64,000 nt of DNA from Pyrus communis (Eukaryota > Streptophyta > Magnoliopsida > Rosales > Rosaceae). Under the pieces are notes generated by a model. It was not told where the DNA came from. It did no database searches and was given only the letters and a program-made list of their open reading frames with translations. The DNA is taken from positions 21,559,837 to 21,623,836 of the forward strand of contig NC_084817.1 in NCBI RefSeq assembly GCF_963583255.1, read 5' to 3'. Shown piece by piece: positions 25,000-36,100 of the stretch (position 1 is its first letter; each line of letters starts with the position of its first letter). The translations under genes and the position numbers were made by a program.

Positions 25000-25539
25000 A
25001 TCCACGGTTATCTTCACAGCCCTCCTTCTCAACCCATACAGTGATTTGGAAAACGAAGCATCTGCCGAAGAAAACAAACATAACCCAGAAAACAAAATCA
25101 AATTCCTGAACAAAGTAACGACAGAACAGAAGAGAACAGCACTGATCGATAGAAGAGTCGGAATTCCAAAAACGTGCCTGTAGTTCGTAAGCTATGAGTT
25201 TTGAGAACGAGCATGAGCAAGGAGAAGAACTCGTCCTCGTAGTCGAGAACCCTGTGGAGGAAGGTCTTCGTAAAGCTAACACCTGTGGTTTGTTGTTGAA
25301 ATTAATTCGACATTAATTTAAACTTAACTTAATAAACAGAAGATTAAAAGATCGAATTTTTGCAGCATCCCACCAAAACCCACAGAGGAACAATGAATAG
25401 AGTTTCAGAGAAAGGAAGGAAATGAACTTACGCTGATGGAATAGGTGAGGGTGGCGCGGAGACTGGCGGGAAGCTGCTGAGCCGCCTCCATCTCGAAGAA
25501 GGTGGGGCGAGTCCCTTGGCCTCCCGCCTGAAACAACAT
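25000..25539 (-). pseudogene. PEX12: 5' fragment of a PEX12 (peroxin-12) gene
   Basis: Minus-strand exons: 25539-25432 (36 codons, MLFQAGGQGTRPTFFE through PASLRATLTYSIS), 25282-25178 (ALRRP, then LDYEDEFFSLLMLVL and THSLRTT in the shifted frame), and from 25061 downward (ASFSKSLYGLRRRAVKI). This is the start of plant PEX12, a peroxisomal membrane RING-type ubiquitin ligase subunit needed for matrix protein import. Only the N-terminal exons are present, and the RING domain is absent. Exon 2 lacks one base near 25256-25262, which shifts the frame, and its donor is GC instead of GT. Exon 3 runs into the tail of duplication unit A. It is a truncated, broken copy, so a full PEX12 must lie elsewhere in the genome. 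Confidence 0.75.
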
Positions 25540-25911
25540 CTTCTTTTGCTGCAGAGGAGAAGGAAGAGGAGGAGGAGGAACTGAGTAAAAAAAAACTATG
25601 CCTTCCCTCTGGAATATTGATAGTTTGAAGTACAAATTTCCACCGAAAGCATGCCAATGCCATACAATCATCAATTTATCCATTTTTCTCTCTTTGGGAA
25701 AAAATTGAGCCCAAAAATGGTAAAGTCCAAACAAAGAGACCCTTTTTCTTTCTCATCATATTGATAGTATATAGATATCGTGTGCGTAGAAACACTATCA
25801 AATGCGGGTCGTGCGCAACTCATGAGCAAAACCCGTCCGTAGAAATGGAGAAGGTCTCAAAGTTTTTATTAGAAAACTCAAAGTTAGACAGCCACCCAAA
25901 GAGATAGTTTA
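25540..25911. other. Upstream sequence of the PEX12 fragment
   Basis: GAG/CTC-rich leader sequence of the PEX12 fragment (25550-25580) is followed by non-coding sequence up to the solo LTR. Open frames on the minus strand here are UTR read-through. Confidence 0.45.
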
Positions 25912-28390
25912 TGTAACAACCCGTCTCGAGATTTACGAAACAAAAAAAGTATTGTTGTATTTTCATTCAGTTTGGAGGATACTTTCCTTTTAAAAATAGT
26001 TTTTGGGTCTTAAATGGTGTGCCCAAAGGCCCACCCCCTGATTTTGTCCCCCGAGCTTTTCGCCTCTCTCTCTTCTCTCATTCTCCTCGAGCTCTCTCTC
26101 TCTCTCATTTCTATCTCTCCCTCTCAATGCTTTTCTCTCCAACTAGAACACACGCGCATCCATACATACACATGCACAACCAACAGGAGAACTTCACCAT
26201 CATCTTCATCATCTGACCTTCATCATTCTCTCCCTCACCACCCTGCGATCTCTCTTCTTATCACTGTGCACAGTCACGGTGCACGTGATTTCTGAAGAGG
26301 TAAGTCAAAAACACCCTTCCATCTTCCTCCACGTAGTTAGAAGGTTTAGTGGTTGTTAAAGTATGGTCTTTGGTGAAGGTTTGGACGTGAAAACAACTCA
26401 GGGAGCTTTCCCCAATTTTCAGGCGAGCACCGCCCCTTTCGAGGTAATTTCTGGCCAAACCACGATGATTGTGCCAGCGTGCAAGGCATCAATCTCTTCG
26501 TCTTGCCGAGTACTACAACTTTCCTTTTTGTTTCACCCAATTTCATGGAGTCTTGAAGAAGTTATATCCATTTGAATCTTACCCAGTTTCGACGACCTCT
26601 GAGGCTTTCGAGGCATTTTCCAGCCAAACCACGGTGAGTTAGATGTCGTGTGAGGTTGCATTCTCTTCTTCTCTTCTAGAACTACAACTTTCGTTTTTGA
26701 ATCACTCGATTTCATTGAGTTTTGACAAAGTTATGAACGTTTAAAGTTAAATAACTTTATGGCCGAATTTCGGCCTTCTCTTTCAATTGGGTTCGGCGGC
26801 CCATGTTTTGAATTCAAACCGGGCTTTCAAGCCCAGATCCTTTTGAACTAGGCCCTTTGGGTCGTGCCAAACCTAAGGCCTTAGGCCCGTTATCCTTTTA
26901 AATCCAACCCAATTACCGAAGCCCAAGTTTGAAATCCAAACCCAGGCCTTTGGGCCGGATCACTAAGCCGAAGCCCATTTCTTTTTAGTTTTGTTTTATT
27001 TTTATTCCTAGTTAAATTAAAGGCCTTTGGGCCGTTTCCTTTAGGGCCTTTGGCCCGTAAACCCTAAACCCATTTATTTAAACCCTCAAACCCATTAGAC
27101 CCAACCCGGTCCAATCCAAAACCCTTGACCCAGATCCATTGACTTTGACCCGGTCTGACCATTGACCTGGTCAACGGTCAGCGTTGACCTTGACTTTGAC
27201 CCGTCAATGTTGACTTTTTGGGTTTTCGTCCGAGACTCCTCCTAGGCTAATTTCGACGTCCTGTACCCGTTTCTGATGTTTGTTTTCCCAAATTAATTCG
27301 TTTGAGTAGAGTTTGACTAAATGTACCATTTATGTGCTTAGGGGCAATTTATTGTGGCATTCTGTCTCCGCTGGTCGCGTGGCTCTTTGGCGGCTAAGTA
27401 TCTGTGAGTAGACCCCTTCTAAAAATGCATGTTTTGATAGTAGAAATGCATACATGAAAAACATGATTTGATGACTATGTTTTATGAAATGTTTTATGAG
27501 ATAACATGTTTATTGAAGCTAGTTTGAATTATTACTATTTTTCCTATAACCCATGTTCTTATAGAATATCCAATGGATGACGATATGATATTTAGAACAT
27601 GTTTAGAACACTTATTTATAGTATAAATAATGGATGACTTTATACTATAAAGTTGCTTTTCAATATATGTATGTTCACTAGTTTTGTACTTACCTAGTGG
27701 TCCTTTCCGCTACGGGATGTAAGGATAGATCCGGTCTGTCCTGGGCGACGGTTTGGTGTTGGCATAGGGCCTGAAGTGTGTTTCCTCTGGCTATTTAGCA
27801 CAGGAACGGGGAACCGGCATGGGGCCTGGAGTGTATTTTCCTCTGATTGTCTGCTCAGAGACGGGGAGCCGGCATGGGGCCTGGGGGTTATCGGACATTC
27901 ATTAGTGATTATTATATAAACAAGTTATGATTTGAGACATTGCACAACATGCTAGGTTTCGAAAAACCTATGTTTATCATGATATATGTGTTTTCATCAA
28001 ACCTGGGGGTTAGTACGTTGATAACTGTTTTATTATATATATATATATATATATATCAACTTGGTCCACTTATGTTTGTTTTGCGTCCCTTTCAGGACTT
28101 AGAATCGAGGCATACAATCCCGACGCCAAGGCACTTTCGCATCGGCATCTTCCAGTTCTCTCAGCGTATGACCCATTAAAATTTGATATTATTTCTTTTA
28201 GTGTTCTCGATTAGATGTGCGCTCTGAACACGTTCCTTAATTGCATATTCATTATTCTTTTATATTTATAAGTCTTATTTATCCCTTGTTTTCAGCATTT
28301 GCACTCAATAAATGGCTTTCGTCACCCTCGGGTGTCGGCTAGCACGTGCCTATCCTGGTATTCGGGGAATATCGGGGTCGGGGCGTGTCA
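25912..28390 (+). mobile_element. Solo LTR, chromovirus (Tekay/Del-like) type, 2.5 kb
   Basis: It starts TGTAACAACCCGTCTCGAGA and ends GGGGTCGGGGCGTGTCA, the same terminal signature as the minus-strand solo LTR at 5011-8262. Candidate TSDs are GTTTA (25907-25911) and GTCTA (28391-28395), identical at four of five positions. There is no coding domain inside. It contains a ~62-bp imperfect triplicate around 27745-27890 (each unit with GGCAT(A/G)GGGCCTG(A/G)) and a (TA)n run at 28034-28056. Confidence 0.75.
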
Positions 28391-28451
28391 GTCTACATAA
28401 CCCAGCTTGTAGAAATCAACTTGACTATGAGTAAGCGAAACCTCAAACCCT

Positions 28452-29604
28452 TCAACTGCTCATTCTCCTCGAGCAGACCAGCACGCGCTGCAGTTCCTCC
28501 ACTTCCTTCTTCAGACTGTCATTGTTATTTGAAGCACCCTGGAGCTCCAACACTTGAGGTTCAAGCCTATCAACGACCTTTTTAAAGTGGATCACTTGGT
28601 TATAAGCAGCAATCAATTCTTCATCCTTTGCGTAAGTAGTAGAGCGGAGCTCAGAGACAGCACGTTCAAGGTCTTGAATCTGAGGTATGTAACACCCGAT
28701 CTCTTTCTCTAAACTTTCATACTTAACTTGAATCGTATCAAGCCTAGTCTTCAAATCCATGATCTCCTGGCGAGCAGTCTCAAGCTGTAGAGAAGTATGG
28801 GCAAATATATTAGACCCCTTCAAAGTGGCAAGCTCAGATTCCAACCTTTTGACTTTCTCAACCGAGGAGTAAGCTTCGGCTGCCACATTCCTTGCCACCT
28901 CCTTGGCAACCTTGGTATCTTCTTGATTAAGGAGCATAGACTCAGTTGTTAGAATCATCGTTTTCTGTATCATAGCCAGCAGAGCAATCTTCCCATACTC
29001 GGTCGTATGCTTCACAAAGGAACTTGGGTCAACAACCCCTTTGACACCATCAACAAACTTGGAATACACATCCATGTGCTCGAGCATATCTAGTCTCAAG
29101 AGCGCACAAGTCTTAGCAGCTTCCCCAGAAACAAACTTGGTGGACTTCTCACAACTGCCCGGACAAGCAGTCTCTTTCTTTTCAGCAGGCAAATCAGACC
29201 CAGCAGCAAGGGGAGAGGGTTTTGGCACCACTTTGGCAGCAGAGTCCACCTTATCACTCTTCATGGTAACAATTATGATGGTGAAGCAGACGTAGCCCTC
29301 GACAGACGTTTTGGCACAAATTTCGAGCACTGGGGGCACGTCAAAACTTCTATGTTAAGCATTCCTGTCAGCAATAAACGGAAGGCGTCACTGGCATAGA
29401 TCTAGCAGCCTCTTCTTTCTCGCCCTTGGAGGAAGTCAAGTCAATCACGAGCTTGGGGGCAGCCGGCGAACCTTCACGAGCAGTGGAATAAGCCTTTAGC
29501 TTTTTCTCAGTCGGTATCTCCTAAGCAGGCGGGGAAGATCTCTTCTTTCTACCTTCATGCATGGTAGGCTCAGCTATAGTGATCGGACGAGCCCCAATGC
29601 CTTA
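28452..29604 (-). pseudogene. Repeat-associated coiled-coil protein remnant
   Basis: The minus strand has a 295-codon open frame (29339-28452) with a long heptad-rich C-terminal half (VEKVKRLESELATLK, KVVDRLEPQVLELQ and similar) predicted to be coiled coil from about residue 170 on. Upstream on the same strand, to 29604, is low-complexity basic sequence (EGRKKRSSPP, KLVIDLTSSKGEKEEAARS) interrupted by stops and frame changes, so the ATG of the open frame is probably not the original start. I recall such proteins as numerous, uncharacterised repeat-borne genes in Rosaceae genomes. No enzymatic domain is visible. It lies directly between the solo LTR and the partial hydrolase copy, consistent with insertion as part of a non-autonomous element. 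Confidence 0.5.
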
Positions 29605-30031
29605 GCCTTGATTGGTTGTGAAGTTCCAAGTGTTGCACCTTTTTTTTTTTTTTTTTTTTTTTAATTTTTAATTTTAGATTTATTTGTTCAAATTTGTTAT
29701 ATTTTATGTGGGTTTAATCAAGGAATTTGGATTACATTCAAGAAAACTATCATTTATAAGTGATCATTTTTTACTATTTATGATGTGGGCCTGCTGTGGT
29801 TTAAGTTTCAAATTTGTAGTAGTTTAATATTCTCTATTTTTGAGACCAAAATTCTGTTTGACGATCACTTTTTTTTCCTTCCTCTTTTCCTCTTCTTGAT
29901 ATAGAATCAATTAGCAGTTGGTCACTTGGGCAAGTCTGATAAGAATTCCGGTGTTCGTATGGCATTAGTTGATGCGAAGATTGCACGAAGTGGAGATTTT
30001 TCCAAGCCTTCCGACATCCTGGTATCTAAAA
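29605..30031 (+). pseudogene. Hydrolase copy 2, left part (intron 1 and exon 2)
   Basis: From TTGATTGG the sequence follows intron 1 of the hydrolase at 13650 onward, then exon 2 (29905-30021, 117 bp, same splice sites). Where copy 1 has an in-frame TAG, this copy reads CAC TTG, leaving exon 2 open (NQLAVGHLGKSDKNSGVR). Exon 1 is missing: the left border abuts the coiled-coil remnant. The right border is the foldback element inserted in intron 2 at 30032. Confidence 0.85.
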
Positions 30032-30751
30032 GTTTTTTACCCAATATGGTCCCTGATATTTGCATAACTCCTTACTTTGATCCCTGAGATTTCAAATCAA
30101 TAGAAGTGGTCCCTGAAATTGTCCACCATCCATCATTTTATTCATTCTGTTAAAAACTCCGTTAAGTGTCCGGCAATTTTCAAAGCTTCGTAACTCAATC
30201 GTTTCTTAACCAAATTCGATCCATAATATATCAAAATGAAGATAGGAAAGTGTAAAATAAAATTATACCTATTTGAAAGCCCAATGGTTGCTAGAGATTA
30301 TCAGAAAATAGCCTCAAAGTTGGTTGGTCTGAGGGAAAATTGGAAAACTCGCCGGAAACTAGCAAACTTTAAACGTTCATAACTTCTTCAATACTAAACG
30401 AAATCAAGTGATTCATAAATGAAAATCATACTTCTGGAAGAGACGATGGTACCTTTTTCAACAGCTAACTGTCCATGGTTTTGTCAGAAAACGACTCGAA
30501 AATGGTTGTCTTGGTCTCAAGTTAGCCACTTTCGAGCCATTTTTCGGTCAAAAAATGGCGAGTTAGCCACTGAAAAAGATACCGTTATCTTCGTCTCATT
30601 GAGAAGTATGATTTTCATTTTTGAATCACTTAATTTCATTGAGTATTGAAGAAGTTATGAACGTTTAAAGTTTGCCCAGTTTTCGGCGAGTTTTCCAGTT
30701 TTCCCTCGGACCGGTCAACATTGAGGATATTTTCCAACCATATCCGGCAAC

Positions 30752-33022
30752 TGATAGGAGCATATTCATGCGACTTAAATGGCTTGTTCTCGTGCATTTA
30801 CGTTATGTTTCTCTCGTTATTTTAGTCCTTTATGCTTCTTTTGTGTGTTTTCAGGTTCTAAGGGCCTAGGGAGCAAGAAAGTGCATTTTGAGGCCATTTG
30901 GAGCATTTTTGGGCATGGATTGGATAGCTTATCCATGGAGCCAAGAGGATGGACGAATTTGAAGGCCTTGTATGCACTTGAAGACACAAAACAATGGCCT
31001 AGCCCAATCAAACACATTATGCCATACAAACCAACCTATTTTAGGCCCATTCTATGTACTTAAACCCTAGCCCTTTAAACTAGTTCATTTATCACTTATC
31101 AAACCATTCACTTATCACTTAACATATCATTCATTTATTTCACTTCCATACTCCTCTTAATTCCACATGCATTCTCACACATGCACATCATTCACTCACA
31201 TTTCCACCATTCATTCTTTATTCCACAAACAAGTCACATGCATTCACACATCAACAAAACAACTTCAATGCCGTGGGTTCCCATTTCCTTTCCAAACATC
31301 TCACATGCATTTCCACCTTCCTACTTCATCATTTCACCACATTCTCCCTCTTTAACTCACATGTATTCATCATAATTCACAACACAAAACAGCCAACACA
31401 TGCACAAAAACCTTCAATGCCGTGAGTTCCCTTTGAAATTCCAGCATCTTCACATGTTTTTCTAGCTTTCCCTTTCATTTCCATCACTCATTCTTCATCA
31501 TTTCAGCCACCTACATGCATTAATTATTAATATCTTCATCATTGCATCCAGAAAATGAGCAAGAAAGCTTCCCAAACACATGCATACACACACTATTTTC
31601 AGCACACACATGCAATTCCAACATCAATGCCGTGCACTCCATTTGCTTTCCAGATTTTCACATGTGTTTTCTCATCATTCATCCACACAAACACATTAAA
31701 CAAACAGCCATTTACACCTCCACTCCTCCTATAAATACCCTTGCATTCATTCATTTAGGAATCATCTCATTTTCATACACAACACACCACAAAACACTTC
31801 CATCTTCTCCCTAGCCGTGAGTCTCTCCATTTTCTGCACCATTCCCTTCCCTTTCTCCTCCATTTCTTCCATTTCCATAATCCCCCAATCCATTCAACAC
31901 ACCAACAACATCCCTTAGTCCTTATGCTACAACGAAGACGAAGAGAAGAGGGCCTAAACGTTCATACAATTCACGTTTGAGTTGTTGGAATGTTTACGCG
32001 TTTCTTTGATTTCAATGTTTAAATTCAATTCTCTTTGTTTTGTAATATGAGGAATGGAAGAGAAGAGTTCCTAAACGTTCATACAATTCAAGTTTGAGTT
32101 GTTGGAATGTTTAGGTGTTTCTTTGATTTCAAAGTTATGAGGAACTAAACCCTTTTTGGCTAGGGGTGATTTCAATACCATGTTTATTTATGTGATATGA
32201 ATTGATGAATTCCGGTTATGAACTCTTGATTCGTGAATGCAATTGGCTTAACTATTTGATGATTAACTTATTTGTGTTTGTTGATTGAGGGTCGACACTT
32301 AATTAGCATGCATGAATATGTGGCTAAAGTTTAAGAAGGTTTCACATAATCGTTACTAACTTATACTTGAAAGTAGTGAAGGTCGCTTGTCACGATCGCG
32401 TTAAGTTTAATTCTTAGCATGAGTAACATGATGTCATAGTTGCAAATGCTTTGTCAATGCTTATGGTTTTCATTATTCTTAATGATCTTCGATTGTATCT
32501 CTATTATGATGACATGTAGGGAACTTTTGAGAATGTATTGGGTTGTCGAATGATGCCATCCAATCCAATAATATAAGGAAAATCTGAGGGTTAACTAGTG
32601 ATGTCACGGTTAATTTGGGGCATTGTCGTTCATAATTCAATGAAGGAATAACTGGAAATTGATTCATATGCATAAATATCATGTGTAGAGAAAAAACCCT
32701 TAGCTAGCTTCCCATCCATTCATTTCCGTCAAATCCATATTTACAATTTGTTTTGTTTCCAAGTATTCATTTTAGTTTAAATTCGTCCAAATCCAATTCC
32801 CCCCTATTTCGTTGAAGTCTTAGTCTTAATCTTTCTTATTTTTAGTTTTGCCTTCTTCGAGCATTAAATAGTGTTTTATATTGTGTTTTTATGTTTTTAA
32901 GTCAATTTAGAAGGTTTTAGCAAGCCCTCCTAATCCCCGGTCTAGAACGATCCCTCACTTATCCATTCTACTACAATTGTCAAACGAGGGTTTAATTTGA
33001 GTGTCAAGTAAATCACGCATCA
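30752..33022 (+). repeat. 5' LTR of the gypsy element
   Basis: 2271 bp, TG...CA ended. A TATAAATA at 31730-31737 is the likely promoter TATA box (same in the 3' LTR at 44105). The LTR is rich in CACATGCATT-like motifs. Relative to the 3' LTR it lacks 25 bp near 31110 (one CACCACATATCATTCACTTA-type unit) and has about six substitutions. Short open frames duplicated in both LTRs are not genes. Confidence 0.95.
31730..31737 (+). promoter_or_regulatory. LTR TATA box
   Basis: TATAAATA in a pyrimidine-rich context (CTCCTCCTATAAATACCC), conserved in both LTRs. Transcription would start about 30 bp downstream, defining U3/R. Confidence 0.6.
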
Positions 33023-33027
33023 AATTT

Positions 33028-33045
33028 TGGCGCCGTTGCCGGGGA
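33028..33045 (+). promoter_or_regulatory. Primer binding site, tRNA-Asp
   Basis: TGGCGCCGTTGCCGGGGA is complementary to the 3' end of plant tRNA-Asp (CCCCGGCAACGGCGCCA). It begins six bases after the end of the 5' LTR. This PBS type is usual in Athila-related elements. Confidence 0.9.
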
Positions 33046-33155
33046 TTAGCAACTTTGCTAATCCTTTGTCTTTATTTTTATATTTTTTTTGTTTTTCGTG
33101 CATTCTTATTTCAGATTCTTAGTTTGTTTGTTTCCTTGTTTTTTAGGTACTGTGT

Positions 33156-36100
33156 ATGACTCGTCGCTCTCGGCCTATTATAGAGAACATCTCCGACTTT
33201 GACGGTGATTTTGAACGCACTTTGAGGAGAACGAGGAGTCAACAAGAGCCACCACAACCTCCACCACAACCTGGGCTTGAAAAAGACGAAGTAGGTGTAG
33301 AAGAAAAGCCCACAGATCAGATTTTTGAAGAAGAACAAGCCATGGCAGCAGATAATAGAACCATCAAGGAGCTTTCGGCCTCGGGTTTGGATAATGCACT
33401 GCCTCTTTGTATCCAATACCCCACGGCTGCAGAGGGGAAGACTGAGGAATTTGAACTCAAATCCAGTTTGTTACACCATATTCCGAAGTTCCATGGCTTG
33501 TCTATGGAAGACCCCAACAAACACTTGAAGGAGTTCGAGGTGGTTTGTTCGAGCATGACCCCCATCAATGTGGATGGGAGTATATTGAAGATGAAGGCCT
33601 TTCCATTTTCACTTATGGACAAGGCCAAAGATTGGCTCTACGAACTAGCCTCGGGAACTGTGACTTCGTGGGAGAGTATGAAGCGTGCTTTCTTGGAGAA
33701 ATTCTTCCCTACTTCGAGAGTGATTCTCCTACGGAAGAAAATTAGTGGTATTCAACAGAATCATGGTGAGACATTCCCGGCTTATTATGAGCGCTTCAAG
33801 GGCCTTGTAGCTTCATGTCCTCAACATCAAATGAAGGAGGAACTTTTCCTTCAATATTTCTATGAGGGCCTCCTTCCTATCGAACGTCAAATGCTTGATG
33901 CATCAGCGGGAGGAGCATTGGTGGACAAAACACCAAGGGATGCCAAGATTCTCATAGCCAACCGAGCGCTCAACGCTCAACAATATGAAGGAATGGGTCA
34001 AAGGGAAGCCCCACGACAACAAAGTGTAAATGAGGTGAGTGCTATTTCTGAAATTCAATCACAACTTGCTAATCTTACTTCTCTTGTTTCTCAGGTTGTG
34101 ATTGGTCCAAAAGCACAAGAACACCAAGTTTGTGGCGTGTGCTCAATTCAAGGGCATCCATCCGACAAGTGCCCTCAACTAATCGAGAATGGTGGGTGGG
34201 AATCTGCCAATGCAATTGGTTTCCAAGGACAAAATCAAAACAACCCATACTCGAACACTTACAATGCCGGATGGAGGGACCATCCAAACTTCAAATGGAG
34301 GGAGCCACAACAAGCTGCCCAACAAGGAGGATTTAGGCCAAACCCCCCTGGTTTTTATTCCAAGCCGTATGCACCCCAACAACCCCAACAACCTTCGGCA
34401 TCATCTCATTCAGGTACGTCATTGGAAAGTGATCAAGCTATGCAATTACTAACCTCTATTTCGCAGGGGTTGCAAAATCAAAACAACCGAATAGCAAATA
34501 ACGAGAAGGAGATGACGGATATGAAGAAACAAATAGGGCAGATTTCTGAGTTCCTTGGACAGATTAGAGAGCAAGGAAAGCTTCCTAGCTCAACCACAGT
34601 CAATCCAAAGGGAGGATTCGAATCCGCCAAGGCCATCACCCTAAGGGGTGGAAAAGAAGTTGGGACCGAGCCAAACAATCCCAAATCTGCCCAGAAAGTA
34701 GATGAAGAGACGACACAACCTGAGGCAGATCACCCTAACTCGGCCAAATCAGGTAATTTAAGTTCAAATTCATGTACTTCACGTCCTAATCTGCCCAATG
34801 TACCTTTTCCTCGCAGGTTCATGCAAGAAAAAAAGGAAGAAAGCGAGAAGGACATTCTCGAAACGTTCCGGAAGGTGCAAGTGAACATACCGCTTCTCGA
34901 TGCAATCAAACAGGTTCCAAAGTATGCTAAATTCCTCAAGGACCTATGCAATACAAAGAGAAGAAGGGAAAACAAAGAGGTAGTGAAGGTAAGCGAGAAT
35001 GTGTCCGCTGTTTTGCAACGTAAACTGCCTACCAAGTGCAAAGACCCCGGTAGTTTCACGATTCCTTGTGTGATTGGACATAATCGTTTTGAACATGCCA
35101 TGCTTGATTTAGGTGCATCCATAAATGTCATGCCTTATTCTATTTATGCATCTATGAATTTGGGTGAATTAAAACAAGATGGTGTAATTATACAATTGGC
35201 CGATCGTTCTAACGCGTATCCAAAAGGAGTTTTGGAAGATGTGCTTGTGCAGGTGAACCATTTAATTTTTCCGGCTGATTTCTACGTCCTAGACATGGAG
35301 GATTCAGCCCATTCTACATCTTTGCCGATTCTCCTTGGTAGGCCATTCATGAAGACGGCCCGAACGAAGATTGATGTATACAAAGGCACCTTGACAATGG
35401 AATTCGATGGGGAAGTGATTGATTTTAATATTTCTGAAACTATGAGATATCCCGTTGATGACCATTCTTGTTTTTCCATTGATGTTATCGATTCTTTGGC
35501 GCAGGTATACCTTGAAGAATTGAACGAGGACGCCCTGGAAACAACCATCACTAAGGCCATAGAGCGCAAAAATGAAGGATTTGGGCCAATGCAAGGCCAC
35601 GGCAAGGAGGAGGAATTCTTTGCAATGGGTTCTAGTGAAGAAATAATTGAGGTTGTGGCAGCCCTTGAGTCATTGCCACAACAATATGGTAAGGTTCCAC
35701 TCTCACTTTCAAATTCAGTTTCCACTAAGATGCTACCTTCTGTTGTTCAGGCACCATCGCTTGAACTTAAGCCGTTGCCGGACCATTTGAAGTATGTGTT
35801 TTTGGGAAAAGGTGAAACATTGCCCGTCATCATTTCATCAAGTCTCACGGCAATGGAGGAGGAGAAGCTTGTGAGGATGCTGCGAGAGCACAAAACGGCC
35901 ATAGGGTGGACTTTGGCCGACATTAAAGGAATAAGCCCTACCACATGCATGCACCGTATACTTCTTGAGGAGGGGGCTAAACCAACTCGAGAGGCTCAAC
36001 GCCGTCTCAACCCTCCGATGATGGAAGTGGTGAAGAAGGAAATAATCAAACTTTTGGATTGCGGAGTGATCTACCCTATCTCCGATAACCGTTGGGTCTC

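Larger units (their letters stand above)
18859..25010. repeat. Segmental duplication unit A (contains DREB gene 1)
   Basis: This is the most complete unit of a local duplication. It starts at AAGGGCGTTTTGATAACTAT and runs through the DREB gene at 22848-23387 and a long 3' tail to GGATCCCATCAACATCCACGG. Unit C (54661-60676) matches it from its first bases. Unit B (46251-51385) matches from A position 19391 onward. B' (53353-54426) matches only the tail from A position 23940. Copies differ by scattered substitutions, microsatellite length and private insertions. The non-coding part includes microsatellites (about 20641-20720 and 21103-21150) and a 42-bp minisatellite. Confidence 0.9.

Noticed and set aside
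35282..35725. Minus-strand open frames inside gag-pol (also 34730-35131 and 33317-33628)
   Set aside because: They are shadow frames opposite a clearly coding sequence and have no domains of their own.
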